DNA of 64,000 nt, taken from contig JADJMM010000017.1 in assembly GCA_016709575.1 (NCBI GenBank), forward strand, positions 1 through 64,000, in the 5' to 3' direction. The DNA is from Sphingobacteriaceae bacterium. Its GTDB lineage: Bacteria; Bacteroidota; Bacteroidia; B-17B0; Aurantibacillaceae. Positions 26,660 through 38,574 of this stretch are shown here, one piece after another (position 1 is the first letter of the stretch; each line of letters begins with the position of its first letter). Under the pieces are notes generated by a model. That model was given only the letters and a program-made list of their open reading frames with translations, was not told the DNA's origin and did no database searches. A program made the translations under genes and the position numbers.

Positions 26660-29600
26660 ATGCGAGTTTTTATCAAGTATATAATTTGTTTATTGATATT
26701 GTTTACAATCCATGTAAACGCGCAGATTATTGCACCAATTACTTTTACGTTTGGCGGTCCATTTACGAATTTCGGACAAGTTGGTTCATTAGCTGAAGAT
26801 AGTATCAGTGAGAAACTCCATTTTCAAATATCCTGTAATTGTGGTCCGGGTCCGGGCAATCAATGGAGTGGTTTGAGTTATGTAAACTTAAATAACAATC
26901 AATATTTCACTCCCATTACTTATTATAATCCGTATGGTACGCGACTCATTTCGACTGGTATGGAATACGGTAATAATGGAATAAATTTAACTGACGGTAG
27001 ATATTTTTCACGATTCAACAGTTCAACATATTCTTTAGCTTGGGGGTTTACATTAACCCCAACACAATCGGTAGTCGCTTCAGCTATGCGTAATGATTCT
27101 GTTTTTACAATTACGAGTGATGGAAGTTATTGCCAAATCTTGGAAGTAAGAAACCGAAACACCGGGTCATTAATTACTTTAAATACAATCGATTGTTCCG
27201 CATTCACATACGGTTATATAAGTGGTGATGTCCTTTCGGCAAAATTATATGGTAACAGATTATATCTTGCCGGTGGTTTTTATGTATTTGATCAGTTTTC
27301 AAACCTTCTTGATACTAATGTCACTAGTATAAACATCAATACCGGACAAATTGTTCCTTTGCATTGGGCGGTGAATGATTCAGTAAAGGACATGGACTTC
27401 TCGAATGGTAAACTTTATTTAGCAGGAAGTTTCACCAGTGTTAAAGGACAGGTGAGAAATCATTTTGCGAGTTTAGCTATGCCAAGCACAACTTTGGAAC
27501 CAAATACACCTTCTTTCAATTCTACTATTGAAAAAATAGAAATTTATAATAAGTATTTATTTACTGTTGGAAGATCAACAACAATAAATAGTACAGTTGT
27601 TAATCCCTCAGGTGATGTAATGCTAAAGGCTGTCGATCTTTCTTCGAATTCCATCATGAATTGGAGCCTGCCTTTTTCAATTGGAGGAAACCCAAATGAT
27701 AATTACGTGTTACACAGGTCACGTAACAGAATTTTTACTGCAAATAGAACTAATGGCTGGTGGGTTATTGATGCATTTTGTTTGCCCCCAATTAAAACAA
27801 CTTCAGTAATTTCAACAGCGACTACTTCTTTTTGTTCGCCTGTTGCTAATCAAACTTTTAGTATTTCAGCCTTTCCTTATGCGAGTACTTATACCTGGAT
27901 TTACACAGGAACCGGAGCGACAATTACAAATTTAAACAATATTGCCTCTGTGAGTTTTGCCGCAGGAGCAACCTCTGGTAAATTAAAAGTATTTGCTCAA
28001 TCTTCTTGCGGAAGTGTAAGTGATACTTTATCATTAAACATTACTGTTTATCCACGACCGAATGCAACAGCAAGTTTAGTGGATGATACATTAAATTGTT
28101 TCAAACCAAAAGTGCCGATATTAGGAAATTCAACAACGCCCGGTGTTGGTTATGCTTGGAGTGGTCCTTCAAGTTATTCAAGTATTTTACAAAATGATTC
28201 TACAGGTTATCATCTACCAGGAGTTTACACTTTAACCGTAACAACATTACTAACGGGTTGTACACGCACTGCTTCAGTGTTAGTTCGGATTGATACAATC
28301 AAACCAAATGTTACTTTACCTGTTGGTCCGTATTTAGTTGGTTGCGGTACTAATAGTTTGATTAGTTTAAATGGAACCAGCACAACAACACCAACTACTT
28401 TATGGTGGCAAAAGCAGTTTACTTCTACTTACACTCCGAACCCTGCTTCAGTGAGTGTTGGAAATTACTTTTTAGAGGTAAGAAATACTTACAATGGTTG
28501 CAAAAACACATCAACTTTAATTACTGTTACAAGTTCTGCCGCGCCACCAACTGTTACATTAACGAGTCATACTTTTATTAATTCGTTGCTTGCTGTAGAT
28601 AGTATTTCTTGTTTAACTACAAGTGTCACCTTAAGTGCAGCTTTTTCGCCAACCAATTGTACATTAGTGTGGAAAGATAATGCCACTAAAACAATTTCTG
28701 CAAATCCGGTTACGGTATTTGGTCAATCAAATCAAATGGCCATTGTGACGCGTTTAGATAATAGTTGTGTAGATTCCTCAATGATTGTTCTTGTTAAACA
28801 AAATATCACTCCGCCTAATATTTTAGTGCTAACTCCCAATCCAAGTATTAATTGCAGTAGCAGTACTGCAACATTGAGCGCCGCTTTCTCACCAACTCCC
28901 GCAACTGGGGTTTGGACTGGACCTTCTAGTTTTTCGTCTGCCAATCCTGCTGTAACGAGTGTACAGGGGAAATATTATTTCACTGTGACGCGTTCTGATA
29001 ATGGTTGTAGTAAAAAGGATTCTGTGAATGTAGGTTATAGTAACACTTTAGTTGTTGATGCAGGTAATGATACTACAATTTGCAAAAGCTCAACAGCTAA
29101 TTTAAGCGCTGTAGTTGTGGGAACTGTTAGTAGTGTTACTTATTCGTGGAGTAGTGGTGGAAGCGGACAAACTATTTCAGTTAATCCCGCTTTAACTACA
29201 ACTTATGTGGTTACTGCTAATGGTTCTTTCGGTTGTACAGGGAAAGATACGGTTGTCGTAAATATTCCGGCTGATATGCAAGATTCGATTGTTACTGCAA
29301 AAGGTTGTACCGGTAATAACGGAAGTTTAACTATTTATGTAAAGGGTGGAATTTCCCCTTACAAGTTTTCTGTTAACGGCAGTCCGTTTACCACTCAAAT
29401 CACTTACACGAATTTGCCTTTCGCAACTTATTCTGTTAGCATCAGAGATTCTATCGGCTGTATTTTAAATACAACTGCTACAATTAGTCAGAATAGTAAT
29501 TTAAATTCACCCGTATTTATTGCTTCAACACAAAATTTTAAAGGCGATACTGTAGTGTTAATTGATTTAACTGTACCAAAAGCAGATTCAGTGAAATGGA

Positions 29601-30035
29601 TTTTACCTTCTATTGCTTCTATAATTGGCGGAGATATGTTTAATCCGGTTGTTGTATTTGCTGATACAGGAACTTTTTCCGTTACATTACAAGCGTTTTA
29701 TGGTACGTGTATGACGAGCACAACTAAACTTATTAAAATAATGCCTTTAGATTCGGCTTATGCTACCTTATCAAACAACAATGGGATTAAATCATTAAAT
29801 GTATTTCCAAATCCTAATAACGGACAATTTACTGTGCAGGTTGAGTTTATAAAAAGCAAAATGCCAGTGTGCAAATTGGGACTCATCACCGCAAAAACAT
29901 TTTCAGCAAAACTTTTTGAATGCTGATATAATTACGCTTCCTGTAAATGTGAGTCAATTGCAAAACGGGACGTACATTATAAGGGTGATAAGTGAATACG
30001 CCTCCAAGCATTTCAACTTTGTAATTAGTAAGTAG
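26660..30035 (+). CDS. T9SS cargo: multi-domain surface protein with type A sorting domain (two frameshifts)
   Basis: Merged product about 1125 aa. It has a signal peptide (ICLLILFTIHVNAQ), an N-terminal beta-propeller-like region of about 370 residues (NGKLYLAGSFTSVKGQ, GNRLYLAGGFYVFD), then Ig-like repeats with paired Cys (about 400-900) and a SprB-like segment (GCTGNNGSLTIYVKGGISPYKFSVNG). The sorting domain begins NVFPNPNNGQFTVQVEF. Two missing bases (an A near 29860 and a T near 29908) must be restored to read the end, ...KTFLNADIITLPV...NGTYIIRVI...HFNFVISK. Both restorations give a whole number of codons. Predicted secreted or surface protein. Confidence 0.82.
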
Positions 30036-30038
30036 AAA

Positions 30039-31200
30039 TTAGTCAGCTAAAATCTCAAACGTATAATAGTTTGATGTTGGGGTAGGGTAACTTGTGTTTT
30101 CGCAGATGCCTTCTGCTAAATCTTTAATAAGTGGTAAGCCAAGAGTATTCGCTTTTACTTTTTCGGCATAATTAAAACCTTCGCTGTCGTTACCCATTAT
30201 TATAGTCACTTTGCTATTACCTTTTTGTTTTAATTCAATATGTAATCTGCTTTTCGGGTTTTTAAGAAAGCTATACTTAAAGTAATTTAAAAAACACTTC
30301 GGTAACAATTAAACCCAGGTGCAGTGCTTTTTTTTTAGGTTCAAGATTTAAGTTACATTGGTCGATATCAGTAGTAACAACTCATAGCAGTTTTCGCTGT
30401 GTGTTTGTTTAAATTCTGACACCAGCTCCCGAATATAATCGCATACATTAACACCGGTATAATTTTTAGAGTGATACAGTAAATCCTGAATTTTCAGCAT
30501 TGAAAATATCCGTTGCTCATATTCTTCAAAAATAATTTTGGGTCAATAGTTTTCCCCTGGCTCTTACTCAAACGCATTAAGCTAATGAGAATTGAGAAAT
30601 TATTTTTTACACGGTGATTAATTTCTTTTATCAGTAAATCTTTTTCTTTTAATGCCACTTCTAGTTTTGTTTGTACAGCCCGGCGTTGACGTGCTTCTAA
30701 ATTAGATGCAAAAACTAAAGCTATACTAAAAGCGAAAGTCTGCTCCTTCTCATTAAACACACGCTCTACTTTACCGGTTTTTTCGTAACACATTACGCCT
30801 ACTAATTCGCCACCTATTCGTAAGGGAATATCCATTAAGGAAATAATGTCGTTAGGTTTGGAGTAGCTATCAGTGAATTCTGCTGTAATAGGATTGGTGT
30901 GAATATTTGGAGCTAATAAAATTTTATTTTCCTGTAAGGCTTTAAAGTATTTCGGAAACTCTTTTCTTCCAGTACACTTTCTTTTTTAAAAGTGTGACTG
31001 CGTAAATCATATTCACCCATTGAGATAATGGCGGTGTGTTCAGGATTAAATAACCAAACACTCATACGCTCGATGTGGAGTGAGGCCACGATACGTTTCG
31101 CCATTTCAACCATTAATGCATCAATATCTTCACGGTGTAAAATGTGAATTTTTGATACACTATCAATTTCCTGTAAAAGATTTACGGTTTGCATTTCCAT
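30039..31200 (-). CDS. GAF-domain sensor histidine kinase, HisKA_2/LytS type (four frameshifts)
   Basis: Merged product about 387 aa, cytoplasmic. An N-terminal GAF domain (MAKRIVASLHIERMSVWLFNP..., then PLRIGGELVGVMCYE) is followed by a HisKA_2 dimerisation helix with the phospho-His in KEINHRVKNNFSILISLM and a HATPase domain (HLGLIVTEVF, NYFKYSF, DSEGFN, LGLPLIKDLA). The frame breaks near 30963, 30537 and 30372 (one base missing each) and near 30315 (one base extra); the corrections sum to 388 codons exactly. The response regulator is not adjacent. Four lesions make real decay possible, but the pattern matches the errors elsewhere. Confidence 0.75.
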
Positions 31201-31300
31201 GCGATGGATTTGGTTAAATAAATATATAACAAAAATTCATACCAACAAATAGTAACATTACCTTAAACAAGTATTTAACTAAATAGTGTAAATTTAGACA

Positions 31301-32061
31301 ATGAAAAAGCCGCTTTTTGCAGTGATATTTACCCTTGTTTCAATTCAATCCTTCGGTTGGGGAGCTAAGGGACACAAGATAGTAGCCGAGTATGCAAAAT
31401 TAGCTCTATCCGCCGATCAGCGTATTATAGATTCGGTACAATATTTCTTAGGCAGTATGACTTTTCAGGAGGCTTCGGTTTGGATGGATGAAGTTAGAAG
31501 TGATGCATCGTATGATTATTTAAAGCCTCGTCATTACGTTAATGTAGAGCGCGATGCTACTTATGTTAAAACAAAAGACGAAAACGCAGTAAATGAATTA
31601 GAGGCCGTTATAGCTATATTATTAACTAAAGGTCCACGTGATAAAGATAAAATTGCCATGGCGTTACGTGAATTGTTTCATTTGGTAGGCGATTTGCATC
31701 AGCCTTTACATTGCGGGTATGCGGAAGATAAAGGAGGAAATGCGATTGCTGTTAATTATGGTGACTCACAAAATTTACATTCGATGTGGGATAGTGGTTT
31801 AATTAAGGAAGAAAATATTAGTTTAAATGATTGTCTTCAATTTTCAAACACATTAAGTAAAGAGGAAGTAAAAGCTATACAGCAGATTAATGTTGTAAAA
31901 GTGGATGGAAGAATCGCGTGAATTTCTTCCATTTGTTTATGGTTTTGAAAAAGGAAAAATCACATCCGACTACGCTAAAAAGCAAGCCTATTATACAAAA
32001 GCAATTGGTAAGAGCTGGAATGAGATTAGCGGCTGTTTTGTTTAGAACGTTTAAGAGGTAA
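31301..32061 (+). CDS. Secreted S1/P1-type nuclease (two frameshifts)
   Basis: Merged product about 252 aa. S1/P1 nucleases are zinc enzymes that cut single-stranded DNA/RNA and 3'-nucleotides. The signal ends before the zinc-binding N-terminal Trp (FGWGAKGHKIVAEYA); other ligands are visible in ASVWMDEVRSD, PRHYVNVE, LFHLVGDLHQPLHCG, EDKGGNAI and NLHSMWDSGL. Single extra bases near 31899 and 32007 break the frame. With both removed it ends in the usual AGMRLAAVLF helix. The core with all ligands lies in the first, uninterrupted 206 codons. Confidence 0.87.
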
Positions 32062-32075
32062 TTTAATTATCCTTC

Positions 32076-32630
32076 TTACAATACATCTGATTTCTCAACG
32101 GGATATTTCTTATCTAAATCAATATTATTAAAACTTTTTTGTCCGCCCCAGTTAAATAGTTTTTCAAAAAAGGGTAGGAGTTTGCTGTCTTTTATTTTTT
32201 CTAAAAAATACACTTCATGTTCTTTTTCTTTGATGCCCATGTCGTATAAAATTTGGTCGTGTTTAGTAATACCTAATTCGTTAAACCATTGTTTCATTCT
32301 AAAGTATTCGCAAACGTTGCCACTTTCTAATCTACCTGCAAAATAAAATGGCATGAACCAGCCAATGACATAACAGCTATACCAAATAATTTTGCCAATA
32401 ACATAAAACCTGAACTCATACCATTTAGAAATGGGAATATTGTATTCCTTCATTATTTCCAGAACTTCTTTGCGGTGAAACCATTCGTCATCTTCAATTT
32501 GTTTAATCGCCTTTTTTTCATCCGGATTTTTCACTGAGCGGGCATGACCAATATAAGCGAACGAAGCGGCTCTTTCAGCAGAGTAGGCCTGCTGTAATAA
32601 ATCGACTAATTTAGGGTGGTTTAAACGCAT
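32076..32630 (-). CDS. Ferritin-like (Coq7-type) di-iron protein
   Basis: 184 aa. Di-iron motifs: AERAASFAYIGHA (Glu), QIEDDEWFHRK (E and ExxH-like) and KEKEHEVYFLEKI (ExxH). The arrangement resembles demethoxyubiquinone hydroxylase/Coq7 and related ferritin-like proteins. A hydrophobic stretch (FYVIGKIIWYSCYVIGWFMPFYFAG) between the two halves suggests membrane association, as in Coq7. The substrate is unknown; this phylum uses menaquinone, so ubiquinone synthesis is unlikely. Convergent with the nuclease gene, 14 bp apart. Confidence 0.75.
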   Translation of the reverse strand: MRLNHPKLVDLLQQAYSAERAASFAYIGHARSVKNPDEKKAIKQIEDDEWFHRKEVLEIMKEYNIPISKWYEFRFYVIGKIIWYSCYVIGWFMPFYFAGRLESGNVCEYFRMKQWFNELGITKHDQILYDMGIKEKEHEVYFLEKIKDSKLLPFFEKLFNWGGQKSFNNIDLDKKYPVEKSDVL

Positions 32631-32938
32631 TACTTTATAAATATAATTGTAAAAGCCTATTAAAACAAAAAGCCTTCATTTTTTGAAAGATTTAAACATT
32701 AATCCATGTTTTTTCTAAGGCTTTGGTCAAAAATTAAAGAATAAGGAAACCTTAAAAAATTGGCGCGAAAACATAAACTTTTCATTTAATTTATTTAATT
32801 ATTTCTGAACGTAATTTAATCTAAAATTGGTTTAGAAATCATCAATGTACATAGCAAAAGAAACTTTTAGAAATTCAATTAGTTTTATCAGAAAATACTT
32901 ATAATTTTGCTCGACTAAAATTAATTTAGAACTATTCT
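32631..32938. other. AT-rich intergenic region with adhesin promoter
   Basis: 308 bp without a credible ORF, very A/T-rich. It separates the ferritin-like gene from the giant adhesin gene. Apart from the -7 box listed at 32902-32909 I see no hairpin or repeat of note. Confidence 0.6.
32902..32909 (+). promoter_or_regulatory. -7 promoter box of the SprB-repeat adhesin gene
   Basis: TAATTTTG fits TAnnTTTG and lies 29 bp before the ATG, which would give a leader of about 25 nt. The -33 region is not clear (TTAGTTTTATC roughly in position). Confidence 0.5.
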
Positions 32939-35900
32939 ATGAAGAAAATCTATTCTCTTTTATGTATTGCTTTTTTAGCGATTTCAACAACAATTATTGC
33001 TCAACCGGTTATTGGCATGACCACTTTTTTTACTAATACTACAACTGCATTATTCCCTAATACAAATTGTGCCGTAACAAAAACAGTTAATCTTTCCGGT
33101 TGGCTATTTTCAGTTTCCTCAACTTCTAATTGTGGTTTCAATTGGACAAATTCGACTGGTGGAGATGGACGCTTGCAATATTTAGTTGGGTTCGGTACTC
33201 TTACACAAGCAACATTTGGTTCAGATGATGGCAGCGAGCACGACTTACAGAGTCTTACATGGGCGTATCAACCAGCAGTTGGACTTCAAAACCAATGCAG
33301 TTTGTTGGTTACAAAAACGGAATGCCGGTTCCTGGTGCAACATTAAATGTTACTACGCCCAGCGGAACCGGAATTTTAAATACTTTGGTTGTTAATTTCA
33401 ACTCCCCATTTGATGATGTTGACGAGGTACGACTATCTCCTGTGGGTACTGCAACCTGTAATAGCATTTTATTTTTAGAAGACATTACCATAGGCCCCCC
33501 AATTCCAGCATGTGTTACTCCTACTTTGAATTTAACGGGTCAAAACAACGTATTATGTAACGGTGGAAGTACAGGTTCGGCAACGGTGAGCGCTAGTGGA
33601 GGGGCGCCATTTACCTATACCTGGAGCCCAAGTGGAGGTAACGCCTTAACAGCAACCGGTTTAAGTGCAGGAATCTACACCTGTGTCGTCACGAACAGTT
33701 GCGGATCAACAGCTTCACGAACAGTAAACATAACACAGCCAACGGCTTTATCCTCTTCAACAGCAATGACAAGTCCGTTATGTAACGGCGCTAATGGCAG
33801 TGCTACAATTACACTTTCCGGTGGAACTACACCTTATACCTATACATGGTCGAGTGGTCCAACTTCATCTGTTGAACCCACATTATTGGCTGGAACCTAT
33901 ACTGTCAGAGGAACTGATGCGAGCGGCTGCAGTGTAACAAGATCTGTTACAGTTACACAACCTTCAGCTGTCGTTGCGTCAACTGCCGTAACTATGCCCT
34001 TGTGTAATGGAAATAATGGTAGTGGAACTATTACTCTTTCTGGAGGAACTGGACCTTATTCTTACACTTGGTCGACTGGTCCAACTTCATCTGTTGAACC
34101 TACATTATTAGCAGGAACTTATACTGTAAGAGGAACTGATGGTAATGGTTGTAGCGTAACAAGATCAGCCAGTATTACACAGCCATCTGCAGTTTCTATA
34201 GCTACTGCAGTAACAATGCCATTATGTAACGGAGGAATCGGAAGTGCAACAGCAGCAGCTTCAGGGGAACTGGTGCGTTTTCATATACATGGTCTAGCGG
34301 ACCAACATCTTCTGTAGTACCAACCCTATTGGCAGGAACCTATACGGTCAGGGCAACAGATGTTAATAATTGTTCAAGTACTAGATCTGTCACAATCATT
34401 CAACCACCGGCACTAATAACTTCGACTGCAATAACAAATGTATTATGTTTTGGAAATAGTACCGGAGCTGCAACCGTTACAGCGAGTGGTGGAGCAGGCG
34501 GATATACTTATTTATGGTCAACAGCTGCAACCACATCAGTGATTACTGCACAAACATCAGGTATTAAAACAGTAACAGTAACGGATGCTAATGGATGTAC
34601 AGCAACAAATACGGTAACAATAAGTCAACCGGCATCCGCATTAAGCACGGCAACAGCAATAACAAATGTATTATGTTTTGGAAATAGTACCGGTGCAGCA
34701 ACCGTTACAGCGAGTGGTGGAGCAGGTGGATATACTTATTTATGGTCAACCGCTGCAACTACATCAGTGATTACCGCACAAACATCAGGAGTAAAAACAG
34801 TAACAGTAACAGATGCTAATGGTTGTACAACAACAAATACAGTAACAATATCACAACCGGCTTCAGGTTTGACTGCAACCGTAGCCGCTTCTAATGTATT
34901 ATGTAATGGTGGAACTTCGGGCTCTGCAACTGTAACTACCAGTGGTGGAATAGGAACATGTACTTACTTATGGTCAACTGCTGCAACAACATCAGTGATT
35001 ACAAGTCAAAACGCAGGTGTAAAAACAGTAACGGTAACAGATGCTAATGGTTGTACAGCAACAAGCACAGTAACAATCTCTCAGCCACCAGTAATATCAA
35101 CATCAACAGCAGTTACTAATGTATTATGTTTTGGAAATAGTACCGGTGCAGCAACAGTAACAGCTTCAGGTGGAGCAGGCGGATATACTTATTTATGGTC
35201 AAGCGCTCAAACCACATCAGTGATTACCGGACAAACATCAGGTGTAAAACAGTAACAGTAACAGATGCTAATGGTTGTACAACAACAAATACAGTAACAA
35301 TAAGTCAACCGGCATCTGCATTAAGCACGGCAACAGCAATAACAAATGTTTTATGTTTTGGAAATAGTACCGGTGCAGCAACAGTAACAGCTTCAGGTGG
35401 AGCAGGTGGATATACTTATTTATGGTCAACCGCTGCAACACATCAGTGATTACCGCACAAACATCAGGAGTAAAAACTGTAACAGTAACAGATGCGAATG
35501 GTTGTACGGCAACAAATACAGTAACAATATCACAACCGGTATCTGGAATATCAACATCAACGGCAGTTACTAATGTATTATGTTTTGGAAATAGTACCGG
35601 AGCTGCAACAGTAACAGCTTCAGGTGGAGCAGGCGGATATACTTATTTATGGTCAAGCGCTCAAACTACTTCTGTAATTAGTGGTCAAACATCAGGAGTA
35701 AAAACAGTAACAGTAACAGATGCTAATGGTTGTACAGCAACAAGCACAGTAACAATCTCTCAGCCACCAGTAATATCAACATCAACAGCAGTTACTAATG
35801 TATTATGTTTTGGAAATAGTACAGGTTCAGCAACATTAACAGCGAGTGGTGGAGCAGGTGGTTATAGTTATTTATGGTCAACCGCTGCAACTACTTCTGT

Positions 35901-38535
35901 AATTAGTGGTCAAACATCAGGCGTAAAAACTGTAACAGTAACAGATGCTAATGGTTGTACAACAACAAATACAGTAACAATAAGTCAACCGGCATCTGCA
36001 TTAAGCACGGCAACAGCAATAACAAATGTTTTATGTTTTGGAAATAGTACCGGTGCAGCAACCGTTACAGCGAGTGGTGGAGCAGGTGGATATACTTATT
36101 TATGGTCAACCGCTGCAACTACATCAGTGATTACCGCACAAACATCAGGAGTAAAAACAGTAACAGTAACAGATGCTAATGGTTGTACAACAACAAATAC
36201 AGTAACAATATCACAACCGGCTTCAGGTTTGACTGCAACCGTAGCCGCTTCTAATGTATTATGTAATGGTGGAACTTCGGGCTCTGCAACTGTAACTACC
36301 AGTGGTGGAATAGGAACATGTACTTACTTATGGTCAACTGCTGCAACAACATCAGTGATTACAAGTCAAAACGCAGGTGTAAAAACAGTAACGGTAACAG
36401 ATGGCAACGGATGTACTGCAATAAATAGCAGCACCGTGACTGAACCAACCGCACTGGCAACATCTACTACTGTTAGTAATGTGTTATGTAATGGTGGAAC
36501 AACAGGTTCAGCAACAGTAACAGCGAGTGGTGGAACTTCAGGATATACTTATTTATGGTCGACAGCCGCAACAACATCAGTGATTACCGGTCAAACTTCC
36601 GGCGTAAAAACCGTAACAGTAACGGATGCTAATGGTTGTACTACTATTAACTCAGTTACAATTATTGAACCAACCGCACTTTCAACATCAACAACAGTTA
36701 GTAATATATTGTGTAATGGAGGAACAACGGGTTCTGCTACAGTAACTGCAAGTGGTGGAACTTCAGGATATACCTATTTGTGGTCAACATCTGCCACAAC
36801 ATCGGTAATCACAGGCGAAACCGCAGGCGTAAAAACAGTAACAGTAACAGATGCTAATGGTTGTACAACAACAAATACAGTAACAATAAGTCAACCGGCA
36901 TCTGCATTAAGCACGGCAACAGCAATAACAAATGTATTATGTTTTGGAAATAGTACAGGTTCAGCAACCGTTACAGCTTCAGGTGGAGCAGGCGGTTATA
37001 GTTATTTATGGTCAACTGCTGCCACAACATCAGTGATTACAGGACAAACATCAGGTGTAAAGACTGTAACAGTAACAGATGTGAATGGATGTACAACAAT
37101 AAATACTGTTACAATTACAGAACCAACTGCACTTGCAACGTCAACAACAATTAGCAATGTATTGTGTAATGGAGGGGCAACAGGTTCTGCAACCGTTACG
37201 GCTTCAGGTGGAGCAGGCGGATATAGTTATTTATGGTCAACAGCTGCAACAACATCAGTGATTACCGGTCAAACATCAGGTGTAAAAACAGTAACAGTAA
37301 CTGATGCGAATGGATGTACTACAACAAATACGGTTGCAATCACCGAACCGGCTTCTGCCCTAGCTACATCTACTTCTGTTAGTAATGTGTTATGTAATGG
37401 TGGAACAACAGGTTCTGCAACAGTAACAGCGATCGGTGGAACTTCAGGATATATTTATTTATGGTCAACAACTGCAACTACATCAGTAATCACAGGAGAA
37501 ACAGCAGGTATTAAAACTGTAACAGTAACAGATGCGAATGGTTGTACAACAACTAATACAGTTATGATAACTGAACCGAATGCTATTATAACCAGTACTA
37601 CTGTTAGTAATGTGTTGTGTAATGGTGGAACAACAGGTTCTGCAACAGTAACAGTAAGTGGTGGAACTTCAGGATATACTTATTTATGGTCAACTGCTGC
37701 CACAACTTCGGTAATCACAGGCGAAACAGCAGGCGTAAAAACAGTAACAGTTACCGATGCGAATGGTTGTACGGCGATTATAAATGTAACAATTACTCAG
37801 CCTTCTGCTTTAACAGCTATACAAACACAAACTAATATTACTTGTGTAGTAAATGGTATTGCTGAGGTTTTTGTGAGTGGAGGAGTAGGATCGTACACTT
37901 ATACGTGGTCTCCTTCTGGTGGTAACGCAGCAATTTCAACTTCACTTGCTATAGGTAATTATACTTGTACTATTGAGGATGCTAATAATTGTAGCATTAC
38001 AAGTTTGTTTAGTATAACAGTGAATACAGTTAGTCCTGTAATTTCTGTTGGTGCTGATGTAGAAATTAGCATGGGCTCCAGTTATCAATTTAGTCCTTCA
38101 CAAACAGGAGCTGTAAGTTTCAGTTGGTCTCCGAACTCTTACTTAAGTTCTACTTCTGTAATTGATCCTATTGCAACACCTCCCGTTGGAGATTATACTT
38201 ACATCTTAACTGTAACGGGTTCAAATGGATGTATGGCGAGCGATACAGTAAATCTTAAGGTTCTGATTAGTGAATTGATTATTGCAAATTATATGAGTCC
38301 GAATGGAGATGGTGCTAATGATACATGGAAAGTAAATGCACCCGCTTTGATTAAGGATTATAGTGTTGATATTATTGATGGTTATGGAAAGACTGTTTTT
38401 GCAGTTACAAATAATTATAATAATGAATTTGATGGCAAGTCAGGCGGACAAGATTTACCAGATGGGGTTTATTATTATTTTATCAAAGATGGCAGCACGG
38501 TTAAATACAAAGGAAGTATAACCATTACGAAATAA
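32939..38535 (+). CDS. Giant T9SS adhesin with about 20 SprB repeats and type B sorting domain (four frameshifts)
   Basis: Merged product about 1866 aa. It has a signal peptide (LLCIAFLAISTTIIAQ) and an N-terminal beta domain of about 190 residues, then about 20 repeats with the SprB pattern: V-L-C-x-G, G-S/A-A-T-V-T-A-S-G-G, G-Y-T-Y-L-W-S, G-V-K-T-V-T-V-T-D-A-N-G-C. It ends in a gliding-associated domain (YMSPNGDGANDTWKV, IIDGYGKTVF, LPDGVYYYFIKDG, ending SITITK). Four bases are missing, near 33290, 34265, 35247 and 35439; adding them gives exactly 1867 codons. SprB itself is the mobile gliding adhesin of Flavobacterium; this smaller relative is probably exported by T9SS and helped by the PorP-like protein encoded 39 bp downstream. 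Confidence 0.9.
33535..37990 (+). repeat. Tandem array of about 20 SprB-type repeats, roughly 222-228 bp in the core
   Basis: Units start at the VLCxG codons. The first four are shorter and more diverged, the next fifteen are close copies of 74-76 codons, and the last (starting TNITCVVNG) is degenerate. Nucleotide identity between some units is almost complete: about 400 bp from 34650 recur from 36015 with a single obvious change. Such arrays recombine easily and are hard to assemble, so the copy number here is uncertain. Confidence 0.85.
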
Positions 38536-38574
38536 TACACATTCAAAAGATATTAATAGTTAGAAAAAATTGAC

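Noticed and set aside
34250..35450. Programmed frameshifting or phase variation in the adhesin
   Set aside because: The shifts are at varied short runs and resemble those in ordinary housekeeping genes such as rpsR and nth, so sequence error is the simpler reading.
33535..37990. CRISPR-like regular repeats
   Set aside because: The units are 222-228 bp, in frame, without spacers, and encode SprB domains, so this is a coding repeat array.
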